Positions 14,397-22,082 of a stretch of DNA of 25,739 bases are shown here, piece by piece. This DNA comes from DASPKO01 sp035628055. Its GTDB lineage: Bacteria; Planctomycetota; Phycisphaerae; Phycisphaerales; UBA1924. Position 1 is the stretch's first letter, and every line of letters begins with the position of its first letter. A program made the position numbers and the translations under genes. The notes beneath the pieces are model-generated. The model was not told where the DNA came from. It did no database searches and worked only from the letters and a program-made list of their open reading frames with translations. The stretch spans positions 1 to 25,739 of the forward strand of contig DASPKO010000314.1 in assembly GCA_035628055.1 (NCBI GenBank). The letters are read 5' to 3'.

Positions 14397-14404
14397 GGCC
14401 CGGG
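14397..14404. repeat. 8-bp target site duplication, right
   Basis: GGCCCGGG, identical to 11598-11605 on the other side of the element. Confidence 0.65.
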
Positions 14405-14481
14405 CGACAAGGTTGACGCCCCGGGCCCGGCCCCTACGATTCGCGGCTCGGCCCCTGGCCGCGCGACATCCCACGACCGCC

Positions 14482-14556
14482 GGGGGCGTAGCTCAGTTTT
14501 GGTAGAGCGCTTCCATGGCATGGAAGAGGTCACGAGTTCGAGTCTCGTCGCCTCCA
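14482..14556 (+). tRNA. tRNA-Ala (anticodon GGC)
   Basis: A 75-nt cloverleaf. The acceptor stem GGGGGCG pairs with CGCCTCC and carries the G3-U70 wobble that is the main identity element of alanine tRNA. The anticodon stem CTTCC/GGAAG holds the loop ATGGCAT with anticodon GGC (GCC/GCU codons). The T-arm ACGAG/CTCGT has loop TTCGAGT, and the discriminator is A. CCA is not encoded. It starts 77 bp after the mobile element's right flank and is followed by a terminator. Confidence 0.96.
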
Positions 14557-14569
14557 CTTGTCCCGGCGA

Positions 14570-14603
14570 AACGCCGCAGACCCGCGTCTGCGGCGTTCTC
14601 TTT
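14570..14603 (+). terminator. Rho-independent terminator of tRNA-Ala
   Basis: A perfect 12-bp stem (14570-14581 with 14586-14597) with a 4-nt loop CCGC, followed by CTCTTTT, 13 nt after the tRNA. Confidence 0.9.
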
Positions 14604-14812
14604 TCACCCAAAGGCCTCCCCACCTCGGTGCGTGTCGAGGCGGTCGCCGCCGAGCCGGGAGTGATCGTGTCGCGCCGACCACGGCGTGCGCCCCCGCCGA
14701 TCCTCGCCGTGCGGGACCAGCTCCGATCGGGTACAACACCCGCCCGCGGTGGCCCTGCGTTCCGCCCCCGCGCCGCCGACCCGCCCACGGTCGCGCCATG
14801 AGGCTCTGACGC

Positions 14813-16291
14813 ATGCCCAGCCTCTCGTCACGCCAGCCCGCGCCGCTCGCCGCGATCCTGCCGGTGCTCGCCGGGGCGTTCGTTCTTGCGAGCCCCGCCC
14901 TGGCACAGGACGAGCAGCGCCGCCTCGAGCGCGCCGCGCGGCGGCTGCCCGACCCGGCTCCCGGCCCGGCCTCCCGCCCGGGATCGCTCTCCTTCACCGA
15001 GCGCGCCTATCTCGACGCGGGCGGGGCCGCCACCATCACGGGCCTCTGGCTCGATGACAGCGCCGACAACGCCCGCCGGCTCATCCAGTACGAGACCGCG
15101 GTCTACGCCCGCGGGTCTCTGGGCCCCCACACGCTCTTTGCGCGCGCCCGCGCCCGATACCGCGACTTCAGCCCGGGCGATTCCTTCGACGGCCGCGGCG
15201 ACCGGTGGGTCGAGCCCTGGCTGGACCTCTACTGGTACGAGCTCACGCTCGCCGGCGACCCCGCCACTCCCGGCGCGGGCTCGGCCGACCTGCCCGGCGC
15301 CACCACCTTCAGCGTGCGCGCGGGCCGGCAGTACGTCGACTGGGCCGGCGGGCTCGCCCTCTCGGAGAACCTCTACGCCGTGCGACCGACGCTCCTGCTC
15401 GCGGGCGGGCGCCTCGGGTTCGAGGCCCTGGCGGGGATCACGCCCTCGGACCAGAGCGTCGTGGACTTCGACGCCAGCCGCGCCGAGTTCGACAGCGACA
15501 CACGCCGCGGCTTCTTCGGCGGGCTGGTGCGCTATCGCACCACCGGCGCGGACCAGGTGTACGCCTACGTCCTCCACATGCCGGACTACAACACCGACAC
15601 CGCGGCCCGCTTCGGCGTGCTGACCCCGGTGAACTTCGACTACGAGGCGACCTACTGGGGGCTCGGCGCCTCGGGGAGCCTCGGCCCGGACTGGCTCTAC
15701 CTCGCCGAGGCGGTCTACCAGACCGGGCACAGCATGTCCGACCCGCTGCGCACCGCGGCACAGACCCGCGAGGAGATCTCCGCCTTCGCGGGCCGCGGCC
15801 AGCTCAGCTACCTCCTCGGCGACCCGGGGCTGACCCGCCTCGAGGCCGAGCTCCTGCTCGCCAGCGGCGACGCCGACCGCCAGCTCGCCAGCGAGACCGT
15901 CGGGGGGAACCTCGCCGGCACCGACGACCACGGGTTCAACAGCCTCGGCCTTGCCAACACCGGCCTGGCCTTCGCCCCCTCGCTGAGCAACATCGCTACC
16001 CTCCGGCTCGGCGCCAGCACCTTCCCCCTCCGGCAACGGGCGGCCCTTGACCGCCTCTCCATCGGCGCCGACGTGCTGGTCTTCGCCAAGCTCAACGACG
16101 ACGCGCCGATCGACGAGCCGACGCGCCGCGAGGCCTTCCTCGGACTCGAAACCGACGCCTTCGTCAACTGGCGCCTGACGAGCGATCTCTCGCTGAGCGG
16201 GCGCTACGGCGTCTTCTTCCCCGGCTCGGCCATCCTGCTCGAGCGCGATACCCGACACTTCGTCATGGTCTCGGTCACCCTGTCGTTCTAA
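14813..16291 (+). CDS. Outer-membrane beta-barrel, alginate-export-like
   Basis: The 492-residue product has a signal peptide (1-31, ending ASPALA before Q32). After about 60 residues it continues as alternating amphipathic strands with aromatic girdles: TLFARARARYRDF, WLDLYWYELTL, FSVRAGRQYVDWAGGLALSE, QVYAYVLHMPDYN, SLSGRYGVFFPGSAIL. It ends SVTLSF with a terminal Phe, the classical assembly signal for BAM-dependent barrels. Length and the RAGRQ.VDW motif fit the alginate export (AlgE-like) porin family; the substrate need not be alginate, and no polysaccharide genes are nearby. It is the first gene of an apparent four-gene unit, 46 bp before the lipoprotein gene. An internal regulatory role as the sensor partner of the cyclase downstream is speculative. 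Confidence 0.8.
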   Translation: MPSLSSRQPAPLAAILPVLAGAFVLASPALAQDEQRRLERAARRLPDPAPGPASRPGSLSFTERAYLDAGGAATITGLWLDDSADNARRLIQYETAVYARGSLGPHTLFARARARYRDFSPGDSFDGRGDRWVEPWLDLYWYELTLAGDPATPGAGSADLPGATTFSVRAGRQYVDWAGGLALSENLYAVRPTLLLAGGRLGFEALAGITPSDQSVVDFDASRAEFDSDTRRGFFGGLVRYRTTGADQVYAYVLHMPDYNTDTAARFGVLTPVNFDYEATYWGLGASGSLGPDWLYLAEAVYQTGHSMSDPLRTAAQTREEISAFAGRGQLSYLLGDPGLTRLEAELLLASGDADRQLASETVGGNLAGTDDHGFNSLGLANTGLAFAPSLSNIATLRLGASTFPLRQRAALDRLSIGADVLVFAKLNDDAPIDEPTRREAFLGLETDAFVNWRLTSDLSLSGRYGVFFPGSAILLERDTRHFVMVSVTLSF

Positions 16292-16337
16292 ACGCCGCGG
16301 CCCGGACCCCGCGGCCGCGCCGCCCGAGCACTCCCCC

Positions 16338-16967
16338 ATGAACCCTACCCGAGCTTCGCTCCGCCCCCGTTCGTCGGTCCTGCGGGTCCTGGCGCTCGCC
16401 GCCGCCCTGGGCGGCTGCGCCCGGACCACCCTGACCCCCGGGCCCCGCACCGGCTACGCCCCCACTGACGCCGTGGAGGACGTGGAGTTCTGGCACGCCC
16501 TCGCGGAGCGGGCCGCGGTCTCCAACGACGAGGCGCTCCACGGGCTGATCGTGCTGGAAGCGGGCGCCGACCCGCACGGGAGCTACGCCCAGCGCGTGGC
16601 CCACGCGCGCGAGCGCGGGTGGATCGGTGACGACTGGAACGAGCGGGCGCTCACTGCCGCCCGCCGCGGGACCATCGCCCGCGCGCTCCTACGCATCCTT
16701 GACATCGAAGGGGGCGTCATGCTGCGCGCCCTCGGGCCCACCGAGCGCTACGCCCTCCGCGAGCTGGTCTACCTCCGCATCATCCCGGCCAGCACCGACA
16801 ATCAGACGCTCAGCGGCGCCGAGTTCCTGGGCGTGATCGGCCGCGCCCAGGACCACATCGCCCTGGCCCAGCTCGCCGCCGACCGGGCCAGGCCGGCGCG
16901 CCCCTCCGGGCCGCCCGGGCCGGTGCCCGCGGGCACGCCCGCCGCCGCCACGGACCCCGGAACCTGA
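16338..16967 (+). CDS. Lipoprotein of unknown function
   Basis: The 209-residue product carries an Arg-rich n-region, a hydrophobic core and the lipobox LGGC (C27), so it should be lipidated and sit on the periplasmic side of a membrane. The mature part (about 45-185) is mostly helical: VEDVEFWHALAERAAVSNDE, ALHGLIVLEAGADPHGSYAQ, RGTIARALLRILDIEGGVML, ERYALRELVYLRIIP. This suggests an all-alpha repeat-like domain. The last 25 residues are a Pro/Ala tail. I do not recognise the family. It sits 46 bp after the barrel gene and 17 bp before the cyclase gene, so it is very likely part of the same transcript and might link the outer-membrane barrel with the CHASE2 sensor (inference). Confidence 0.8.
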   Translation: MNPTRASLRPRSSVLRVLALAAALGGCARTTLTPGPRTGYAPTDAVEDVEFWHALAERAAVSNDEALHGLIVLEAGADPHGSYAQRVAHARERGWIGDDWNERALTAARRGTIARALLRILDIEGGVMLRALGPTERYALRELVYLRIIPASTDNQTLSGAEFLGVIGRAQDHIALAQLAADRARPARPSGPPGPVPAGTPAAATDPGT

Positions 16968-16984
16968 CCCCGCGGCACCCGCGC

Positions 16985-19801
16985 ATGAGCCCGGATGCAC
17001 CAGCCCGGCCCGGTCGCAACGACGGCGCCGCGAAGCGGGCGCCGGTGCCCAGAGGCCGCGCCGCCGTCATGCGCCGCCGGCAGTGGGGCCTCGGCGCCGC
17101 CGCCACCCTCGTGATCGCGACCGCCCAGCTCACCGGGCTGATCGACCGCCGGCTCGAGCTCTTCTGGCTCGACCTGCGCGCCACCTGGTTCGACTCGGGC
17201 AACCCCCCGCCGTCGGCCGGCCTGGCCGTGGTGGCGATCGATGACCAGGCCATCCGCGCCGTGGGCCGCTGGCCCTGGGATCGCCGGGTCCTCGCCCGCG
17301 CGCTCGACGAGCTCCGGGCCGCGGGGGCCCGCGTCATCGCGCTCGACCTGCTCCTCGACGACCCGCAGCCCCCGCGCCCGCTCGTCGCGCGCGACGGCGC
17401 GGTGGCCCTGGCCAGCGACGACGACCGCCTGGCCGACGCCATCCGGGCCCACGGGCGCGTGGTCCTCGCGACCAACTTCAGCCTCGCCACCGCGGGGCCG
17501 GGCGGCGCCCTCGCCGTCAGCTATGAGTCCGTCGCCCGGCTGCTGGGGCGCGAGCCCGGCCTGCTGGCGCTCCCGGAGGAGGAGCTGGTCCGCGCCCTGG
17601 CGCGGGCGCTCCTCCCCGCCGACGAGGCCCTGACGACCGCCGGCACGCTGATCGACGACATCCGCCGGCACGTGCGCGCCCACGCCACGCTCGCCGCCTG
17701 CCGCCCGGCCACCGCCCTGGGGGCCGCGCCCGAGGATGCGCCCTGGCCGCGCTCCCGCCATCCCGCCGCGCCCCTTCCGACGCTCGGGAGCGCCGCGGCC
17801 CGCCTGGGCAATGTCACGTTCGATACCTACGACGCGGACGGCAAGCTGCGGCGCGTCCCGGCGGTCGTGGAGTTCGAGAACCAGCTCTGGCCCCTGCTCG
17901 GCCTGGCCGCCACGCTCGAGTACCTGGGCCTGGGCATGGACCAGGTCACGCTCACCCCGGCCGCCCTGCTGCTGCACGGCGCCGAACCGGCCCGGCGCCT
18001 GCGGCTGCTCGAACACCGCCCGCGCGGCCGCCCCATCGCCGGGCTGCACTACCTGGCCTGGCCGCGGGCGCGGCGGGACTGGCTCGCCCAGTTCGAGACC
18101 GCCCCGGGCGCCGCGGGGCGCGGGGCCGTCTCGCTCTCCATCGCCGCCGTGCTCGAGCCCTCGCTCCTGCTCGAGCGCACCGTGGCCAACATCTCCGAGC
18201 TGGACCGCGCGGTGGCGACGGCGCTCGAGATGGGCCTCGTCGAGGCGCCGGGCTATGCCGAGCGCGCCGCGGCGATCGCCGCCGAGCCGCCGGGGAGCGC
18301 GGGGTTCCGCCCCCTGCTCGCCGCCCAGGCCGCCGTGTGGGAGCGGGTCGCCCTCGAGGCCGCCGGCGTCCTGGAGTTCGCCGGTGACCCGGCCGAGACC
18401 GACGAGCAGGACCGCCGCGCCCTCCAGCGGTACGCCCAGCTCGCCCAGGCCGTGCCCGCGCTGCGCGCCCAGGTCGAGCGCGGCCTCGCTGGCGTCGACG
18501 AGGCCAGGGCCCGCGCGACCGCCCTGCTGCGCGGGCGCATCTGCTTCGTGGGCGTGACCTTCACGGGTTCGGCCGCGGACGTCGTCCCCACCAGCATCCA
18601 CCCACGCACCCCCGGCGTCTTCGTGCACGCGGCCCTGGCCAACAGCCTCCTCACCGGCCTGGAGCGCGTCCCCGCCCACCCCGCGCTCAACCTGCTCGCC
18701 GTCCTCGCGCTCGGGCTCCTCGCCACCTCCCTGGCCGTGCGCGGCCTCGGGGGCTTCGAGCCGCTCGTCCTGCTGGCCGTGCTCGCCCTCTTCTTCCTGG
18801 CCTGCGGGCTGGCATGGACCCACGCCGGGCTGATGCTCGGCTTCGCCGGGCCGGCCCTGGCGGGCATCGCCGCCACCGCCGCCGTGATGGTTCACCGCCT
18901 GCTCGTCGAGCAGGTCGCCCGGCGCCGCACCGAGGAGCGCTTCCGCAGCTACGTCTCCCCCGCCGTCGTCGACATCCTCGTGAACAACCCCGCGCTCAAC
19001 TCCATGGCCCCGCAGCACCGCGAGCTCACGGTCATGTTTACCGACATCGCGGGCTTCACCGCCACCGCCGAGCGCCTGGGCTCCCACCAGACCGCGCGCC
19101 TCCTCGGCGCCTACCTGGGCGCCATGACCGACGTCCTCCAGCGCACCGGGGCCACCCTCGACAAGTACCTGGGCGACGGCATCATGGCCTTCTGGGGCGC
19201 GCCCCTGGACGACCCCGATCACGCCGCCAGCGCCTGCCACGCGGCCCTGGCCATGCTCGCCGCCCTCGAGGAGCTCAACGCCCGCGGCGTCTTCGGCGGC
19301 GCCGGCCGCCTGGACATGCGCGTCGGCATCGCCTCCGGCGAGCTCATGGTCGGCGACTTCGGCAACCCCCCCCGCAACTCCTCCTACACCGTGCTCGGCG
19401 ACGCCGCCAACCTGGCCGCGCGCCTCGAGAGCGCCAACAAGCAGCTCGGGACCCGCATCCTGTGCTCGGCCCGCGCCCGCGAGCTGGCCGGCGACCGTTT
19501 CCTCTGGCGGCCCGTGGGACTCGTCCGCGTGCTCGGCAAGACCCACCCCGAGCCGCTCTTCGAGCCGCTGGGATCGGAGCCCCCCGCCGATCCCCGCCTG
19601 GCCGCGACCGCCCGCCTCTGGGACGAGCTGGTCGCCGCCTTCACGGCCGGGGACCTCGCGCGGGCCGAGCGGGCTCTCGCCGAGCTCGGGCCGAGCGCCG
19701 CCACCGATGGCCTCGCCGAGTTCTACCGCGCCACCATCGCCGAGGCCCGCCGCGGCCCCCCCGCCGACTTCGACGGTACCATTGTCCTGACCCACAAGTA
19801 G
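16985..19801 (+). CDS. CHASE2-domain adenylate cyclase (class III)
   Basis: This 938-residue inner-membrane receptor has one N-terminal membrane segment (about 30-52). A long periplasmic CHASE2 sensor domain follows (about 53-560; GLAVVAIDDQAIRAVGRWPW and ARVIALDLLLDD near the start, RICFVGVTFTGSAADVVPTS and HPRTPGVFVHAALANSLL near the end). Three membrane helices lie at about 568-637. The cytoplasmic class III cyclase domain spans about 655-855. Metal-binding Asp687 (FTDIAGFT) and Asp731 (KYLGDGIMAFWGAP) are present, as are substrate residues Lys727 and Thr802 (SSYTVLGDAANLAARLE) and the transition-state pair Asn809/Arg813. All catalytic positions are kept, so it should make cAMP. A helical tail of about 80 residues follows. 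The start ATG 16985 lies 17 bp after the lipoprotein. Confidence 0.92.
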   Translation: MSPDAPARPGRNDGAAKRAPVPRGRAAVMRRRQWGLGAAATLVIATAQLTGLIDRRLELFWLDLRATWFDSGNPPPSAGLAVVAIDDQAIRAVGRWPWDRRVLARALDELRAAGARVIALDLLLDDPQPPRPLVARDGAVALASDDDRLADAIRAHGRVVLATNFSLATAGPGGALAVSYESVARLLGREPGLLALPEEELVRALARALLPADEALTTAGTLIDDIRRHVRAHATLAACRPATALGAAPEDAPWPRSRHPAAPLPTLGSAAARLGNVTFDTYDADGKLRRVPAVVEFENQLWPLLGLAATLEYLGLGMDQVTLTPAALLLHGAEPARRLRLLEHRPRGRPIAGLHYLAWPRARRDWLAQFETAPGAAGRGAVSLSIAAVLEPSLLLERTVANISELDRAVATALEMGLVEAPGYAERAAAIAAEPPGSAGFRPLLAAQAAVWERVALEAAGVLEFAGDPAETDEQDRRALQRYAQLAQAVPALRAQVERGLAGVDEARARATALLRGRICFVGVTFTGSAADVVPTSIHPRTPGVFVHAALANSLLTGLERVPAHPALNLLAVLALGLLATSLAVRGLGGFEPLVLLAVLALFFLACGLAWTHAGLMLGFAGPALAGIAATAAVMVHRLLVEQVARRRTEERFRSYVSPAVVDILVNNPALNSMAPQHRELTVMFTDIAGFTATAERLGSHQTARLLGAYLGAMTDVLQRTGATLDKYLGDGIMAFWGAPLDDPDHAASACHAALAMLAALEELNARGVFGGAGRLDMRVGIASGELMVGDFGNPPRNSSYTVLGDAANLAARLESANKQLGTRILCSARARELAGDRFLWRPVGLVRVLGKTHPEPLFEPLGSEPPADPRLAATARLWDELVAAFTAGDLARAERALAELGPSAATDGLAEFYRATIAEARRGPPADFDGTIVLTHK

Positions 19802-19875
19802 CACCGCGCCGCCCACGCCGCGTGCCCGCCAGAGCCGAACCATCAGCCCGGTCTGGCCAGACAGAGAGGTGCTCC

Positions 19876-21981
19876 ATGGTCTTCGCCACCCGTCGCCTCG
19901 TGGCCGCCGTCGCCGGCGCCCTGGCGATAGTGCTCCCGTGCGCCGCCGCCCAGCCGCCGACCCGCACGCCCGCCACCCCGGCCACGCCGGCACGCTCCCT
20001 CCCCGAGGCCTCGTCCGCCCCCGCCCAGCCCGGATCGTCCCAGCCCCCGGCCTCGGAGCTCATCGCCGTCGTCGTGCGCGTCTCCGGGAATGTCACCTAC
20101 AAGCCCAGCGACGAGGCCCCCGCGGCGCCCGTCACCGTCGGACTGCGCCTCCCCATGGGGGCCCGCCTGCGCACCGGCGTCAAGAGCATCGTCCAGCTCC
20201 AGATCGGCGCCGGCCAACTCCTCACCATCGACCGCCTCTCCAACGTCAAGCTCGCCCAGCTCGTGAACCTCGGGGGTGTCGAGACCACCCGCGTCGAGCT
20301 CCCCACCGGCCGCCTCGAGTTCAACATCACCTCGACCAGGGCCGCCGGCGACGTGAAGATCCAGGCCCCCGACGCCACGCTCGCCGTCAAGGGAACCATC
20401 GGTGGCATCGACGTCGCGCCCGGCTTCCCCACCCGCGCCTACGGCGACGTGGCCAACACCGGCACCTTCCTGGTCACTTATCCGGGCGGCGTCACCGCCG
20501 TCGTTTCGCAGGACCAGGCCACCGACGCCTCCAGCCCTGACCCGGCGCAGCACGAGGCCGAGCTGGCCGCGGTCGACACCGGCGACGTCGCCTCCCGCGA
20601 CCCCGACGAGTCCGCGGTCGCCGCCCGCGCGCCGGGCTCCGCCGACCCGGTCGCACTCTCCCTGGACCTCTCGCCCGGCGCTACCAGCGACGCCGCACTC
20701 GCCGGCACCGGGGGCGTCAAGCTCCCTCCCGGGCTCGGCGCCACGCCCGGCCCGGGCGACGGCGGCGACGACCCCGGCGACGTGGCTCCCGAGCCCGAGC
20801 CGGGACCGACCGACCCGCCCATCCCCAGTGGCCCCGGCTTCTTCGGGCTCGACCTCGCCCAGAACCGCGTTGTCTTCCAGCAGTCAACCGCGGCCGCGCC
20901 GCTCACCATCCTCCAGCCCCTCCCTCCCCAGGGGACCAACGTCTTCGCGGGCCTGGCGCTCCGCACCAACCCTGCCAACGGCCGCCGCGAGCTCCTGCTG
21001 ATGGACTCGGTCTTCCCGCAGGATCCCGAGGGACCGATCACGCGCACGCGGCTCCGCGGCTTCGACCCCGACAACCCCGCCGGCCCCTCCGCCGACTACG
21101 GCTTCCTGGACCACCAGTCGCTCATCGTCACGGGCCTGGCGGCGCTGGGCACCAGCGCCTTCGCCAGCGGGATCGACCTCCTCGATGGGTCCGCCGGCCG
21201 CGTCTGGGAGCTCACGCCCGGCTCGGCCTCGCTGCTCGGCGTCATGAACCTCGAGGGCGCCGAGCTCGACGCGCTCGCCGCCTCGCCCGGCACCGGCACC
21301 GTCTTCGCCGCGGGCAGCTTCCAGCACTTCGACGACCCCGACCCCGAGAGCGTCCTGCTCGAGCTCGACCCCCGCGCCAACTACCTGGTCTCGGCCTGGC
21401 GCGGCGGGGCGCGCGACTTCGAGGTCACCCCCGACACCGCCAACGCCGTGCCCGGGCTCGAGCTGGCCAACATCACCGACATCTCTGGGCTCGCCCTCGT
21501 CGATGGCCGCGTGATCTACGCCGCCCAGGTCGAGCTGGCCGACGAGAACGTCGTCCAGGTCCTCATCGAGTACAACCCCCGCGCCACCGGCGGCCCGGGC
21601 GACCCCCGGCTCGTCCGCATCGACGCCACGCCGCCCGGCGTCTTCCTCACCGGCCTCGCCGGCTCCGCCGAGCACGTCCTGCCCCGTCCGCCCCCCGCGC
21701 TGTCGCTCCCGGTCGGCCCGGTCGATCCCCGCCTCGAGCCGGTCTTCGGACAGCTCGCCTACTCCCAGCAGGCGCTCGGCTCGGGCATGGTCGAGCGCCT
21801 GGTGAGCCATCACATCCTCGAGAATGCCCGCGACCCCGCGGGATGCTCCGATTCGGGCGCCCTGTTCCTGCTGCCCGGCATCCTCGCGCGGCACGTTCAC
21901 CAGCACGCCGGCGTCGGCCAGTCCCTCCACGACTTCCACGCCGACCTGCCCCCCGGACACCCGTGCGCGCCCTTCGAATAG
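19876..21981 (+). CDS. Secreted FecR-domain protein with C-terminal propeller-like region
   Basis: The 701-residue product starts at ATG 19876 after GAGAGG. Residues 1-25 are a signal peptide (LPCAAA before Q26). After a Pro/Ala/Ser linker there is a FecR domain (about 61-170): VVVRVSGNVTYKP, LRLPMGARLRTGVKSIVQLQ, LLTIDRLSNVKLAQL, GRLEFNITSTRAAGDVKI, DATLAVKGTIGGIDV. Proteins of this kind are periplasmic or surface proteins, distinct from the anti-sigma FecR of TonB systems, and are often found beside CHASE2 cyclases. A Pro/Gly/Asp-rich hinge (about 285-320) precedes a beta-rich part (about 320-600) of propeller-like repeats. Two Cys occur near the C-terminus (PAGC and GHPC). It is the last gene of the cyclase unit and is followed by a strong hairpin. 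Confidence 0.88.
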   Translation: MVFATRRLVAAVAGALAIVLPCAAAQPPTRTPATPATPARSLPEASSAPAQPGSSQPPASELIAVVVRVSGNVTYKPSDEAPAAPVTVGLRLPMGARLRTGVKSIVQLQIGAGQLLTIDRLSNVKLAQLVNLGGVETTRVELPTGRLEFNITSTRAAGDVKIQAPDATLAVKGTIGGIDVAPGFPTRAYGDVANTGTFLVTYPGGVTAVVSQDQATDASSPDPAQHEAELAAVDTGDVASRDPDESAVAARAPGSADPVALSLDLSPGATSDAALAGTGGVKLPPGLGATPGPGDGGDDPGDVAPEPEPGPTDPPIPSGPGFFGLDLAQNRVVFQQSTAAAPLTILQPLPPQGTNVFAGLALRTNPANGRRELLLMDSVFPQDPEGPITRTRLRGFDPDNPAGPSADYGFLDHQSLIVTGLAALGTSAFASGIDLLDGSAGRVWELTPGSASLLGVMNLEGAELDALAASPGTGTVFAAGSFQHFDDPDPESVLLELDPRANYLVSAWRGGARDFEVTPDTANAVPGLELANITDISGLALVDGRVIYAAQVELADENVVQVLIEYNPRATGGPGDPRLVRIDATPPGVFLTGLAGSAEHVLPRPPPALSLPVGPVDPRLEPVFGQLAYSQQALGSGMVERLVSHHILENARDPAGCSDSGALFLLPGILARHVHQHAGVGQSLHDFHADLPPGHPCAPFE

Positions 21982-22013
21982 GCCGATCTTTTCCAACAAC
22001 CGTCCCGCAAAGA

Positions 22014-22041
22014 AGAAGCCCCCGGTCACCCGGGGGCTTCT
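22014..22041. terminator. Bidirectional rho-independent terminator
   Basis: A perfect 12-bp stem AGAAGCCCCCGG/CCGGGGGCTTCT with loop TCAC. It lies between the convergent 3' ends of the FecR gene and the propeller gene. On the minus strand it is followed by TTCTTTG. Confidence 0.85.
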
Positions 22042-22082
22042 CGTCTCGTGCCCGATCGGTCGGCGCGTGCGCCCGACGGTCC

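Noticed and set aside
16802..19993. 1063-residue open frame on the minus strand
   Set aside because: It lies opposite the CHASE2 cyclase, whose catalytic motifs are intact. The Gly/Arg/Glu-rich sequence is a typical high-GC antisense shadow.
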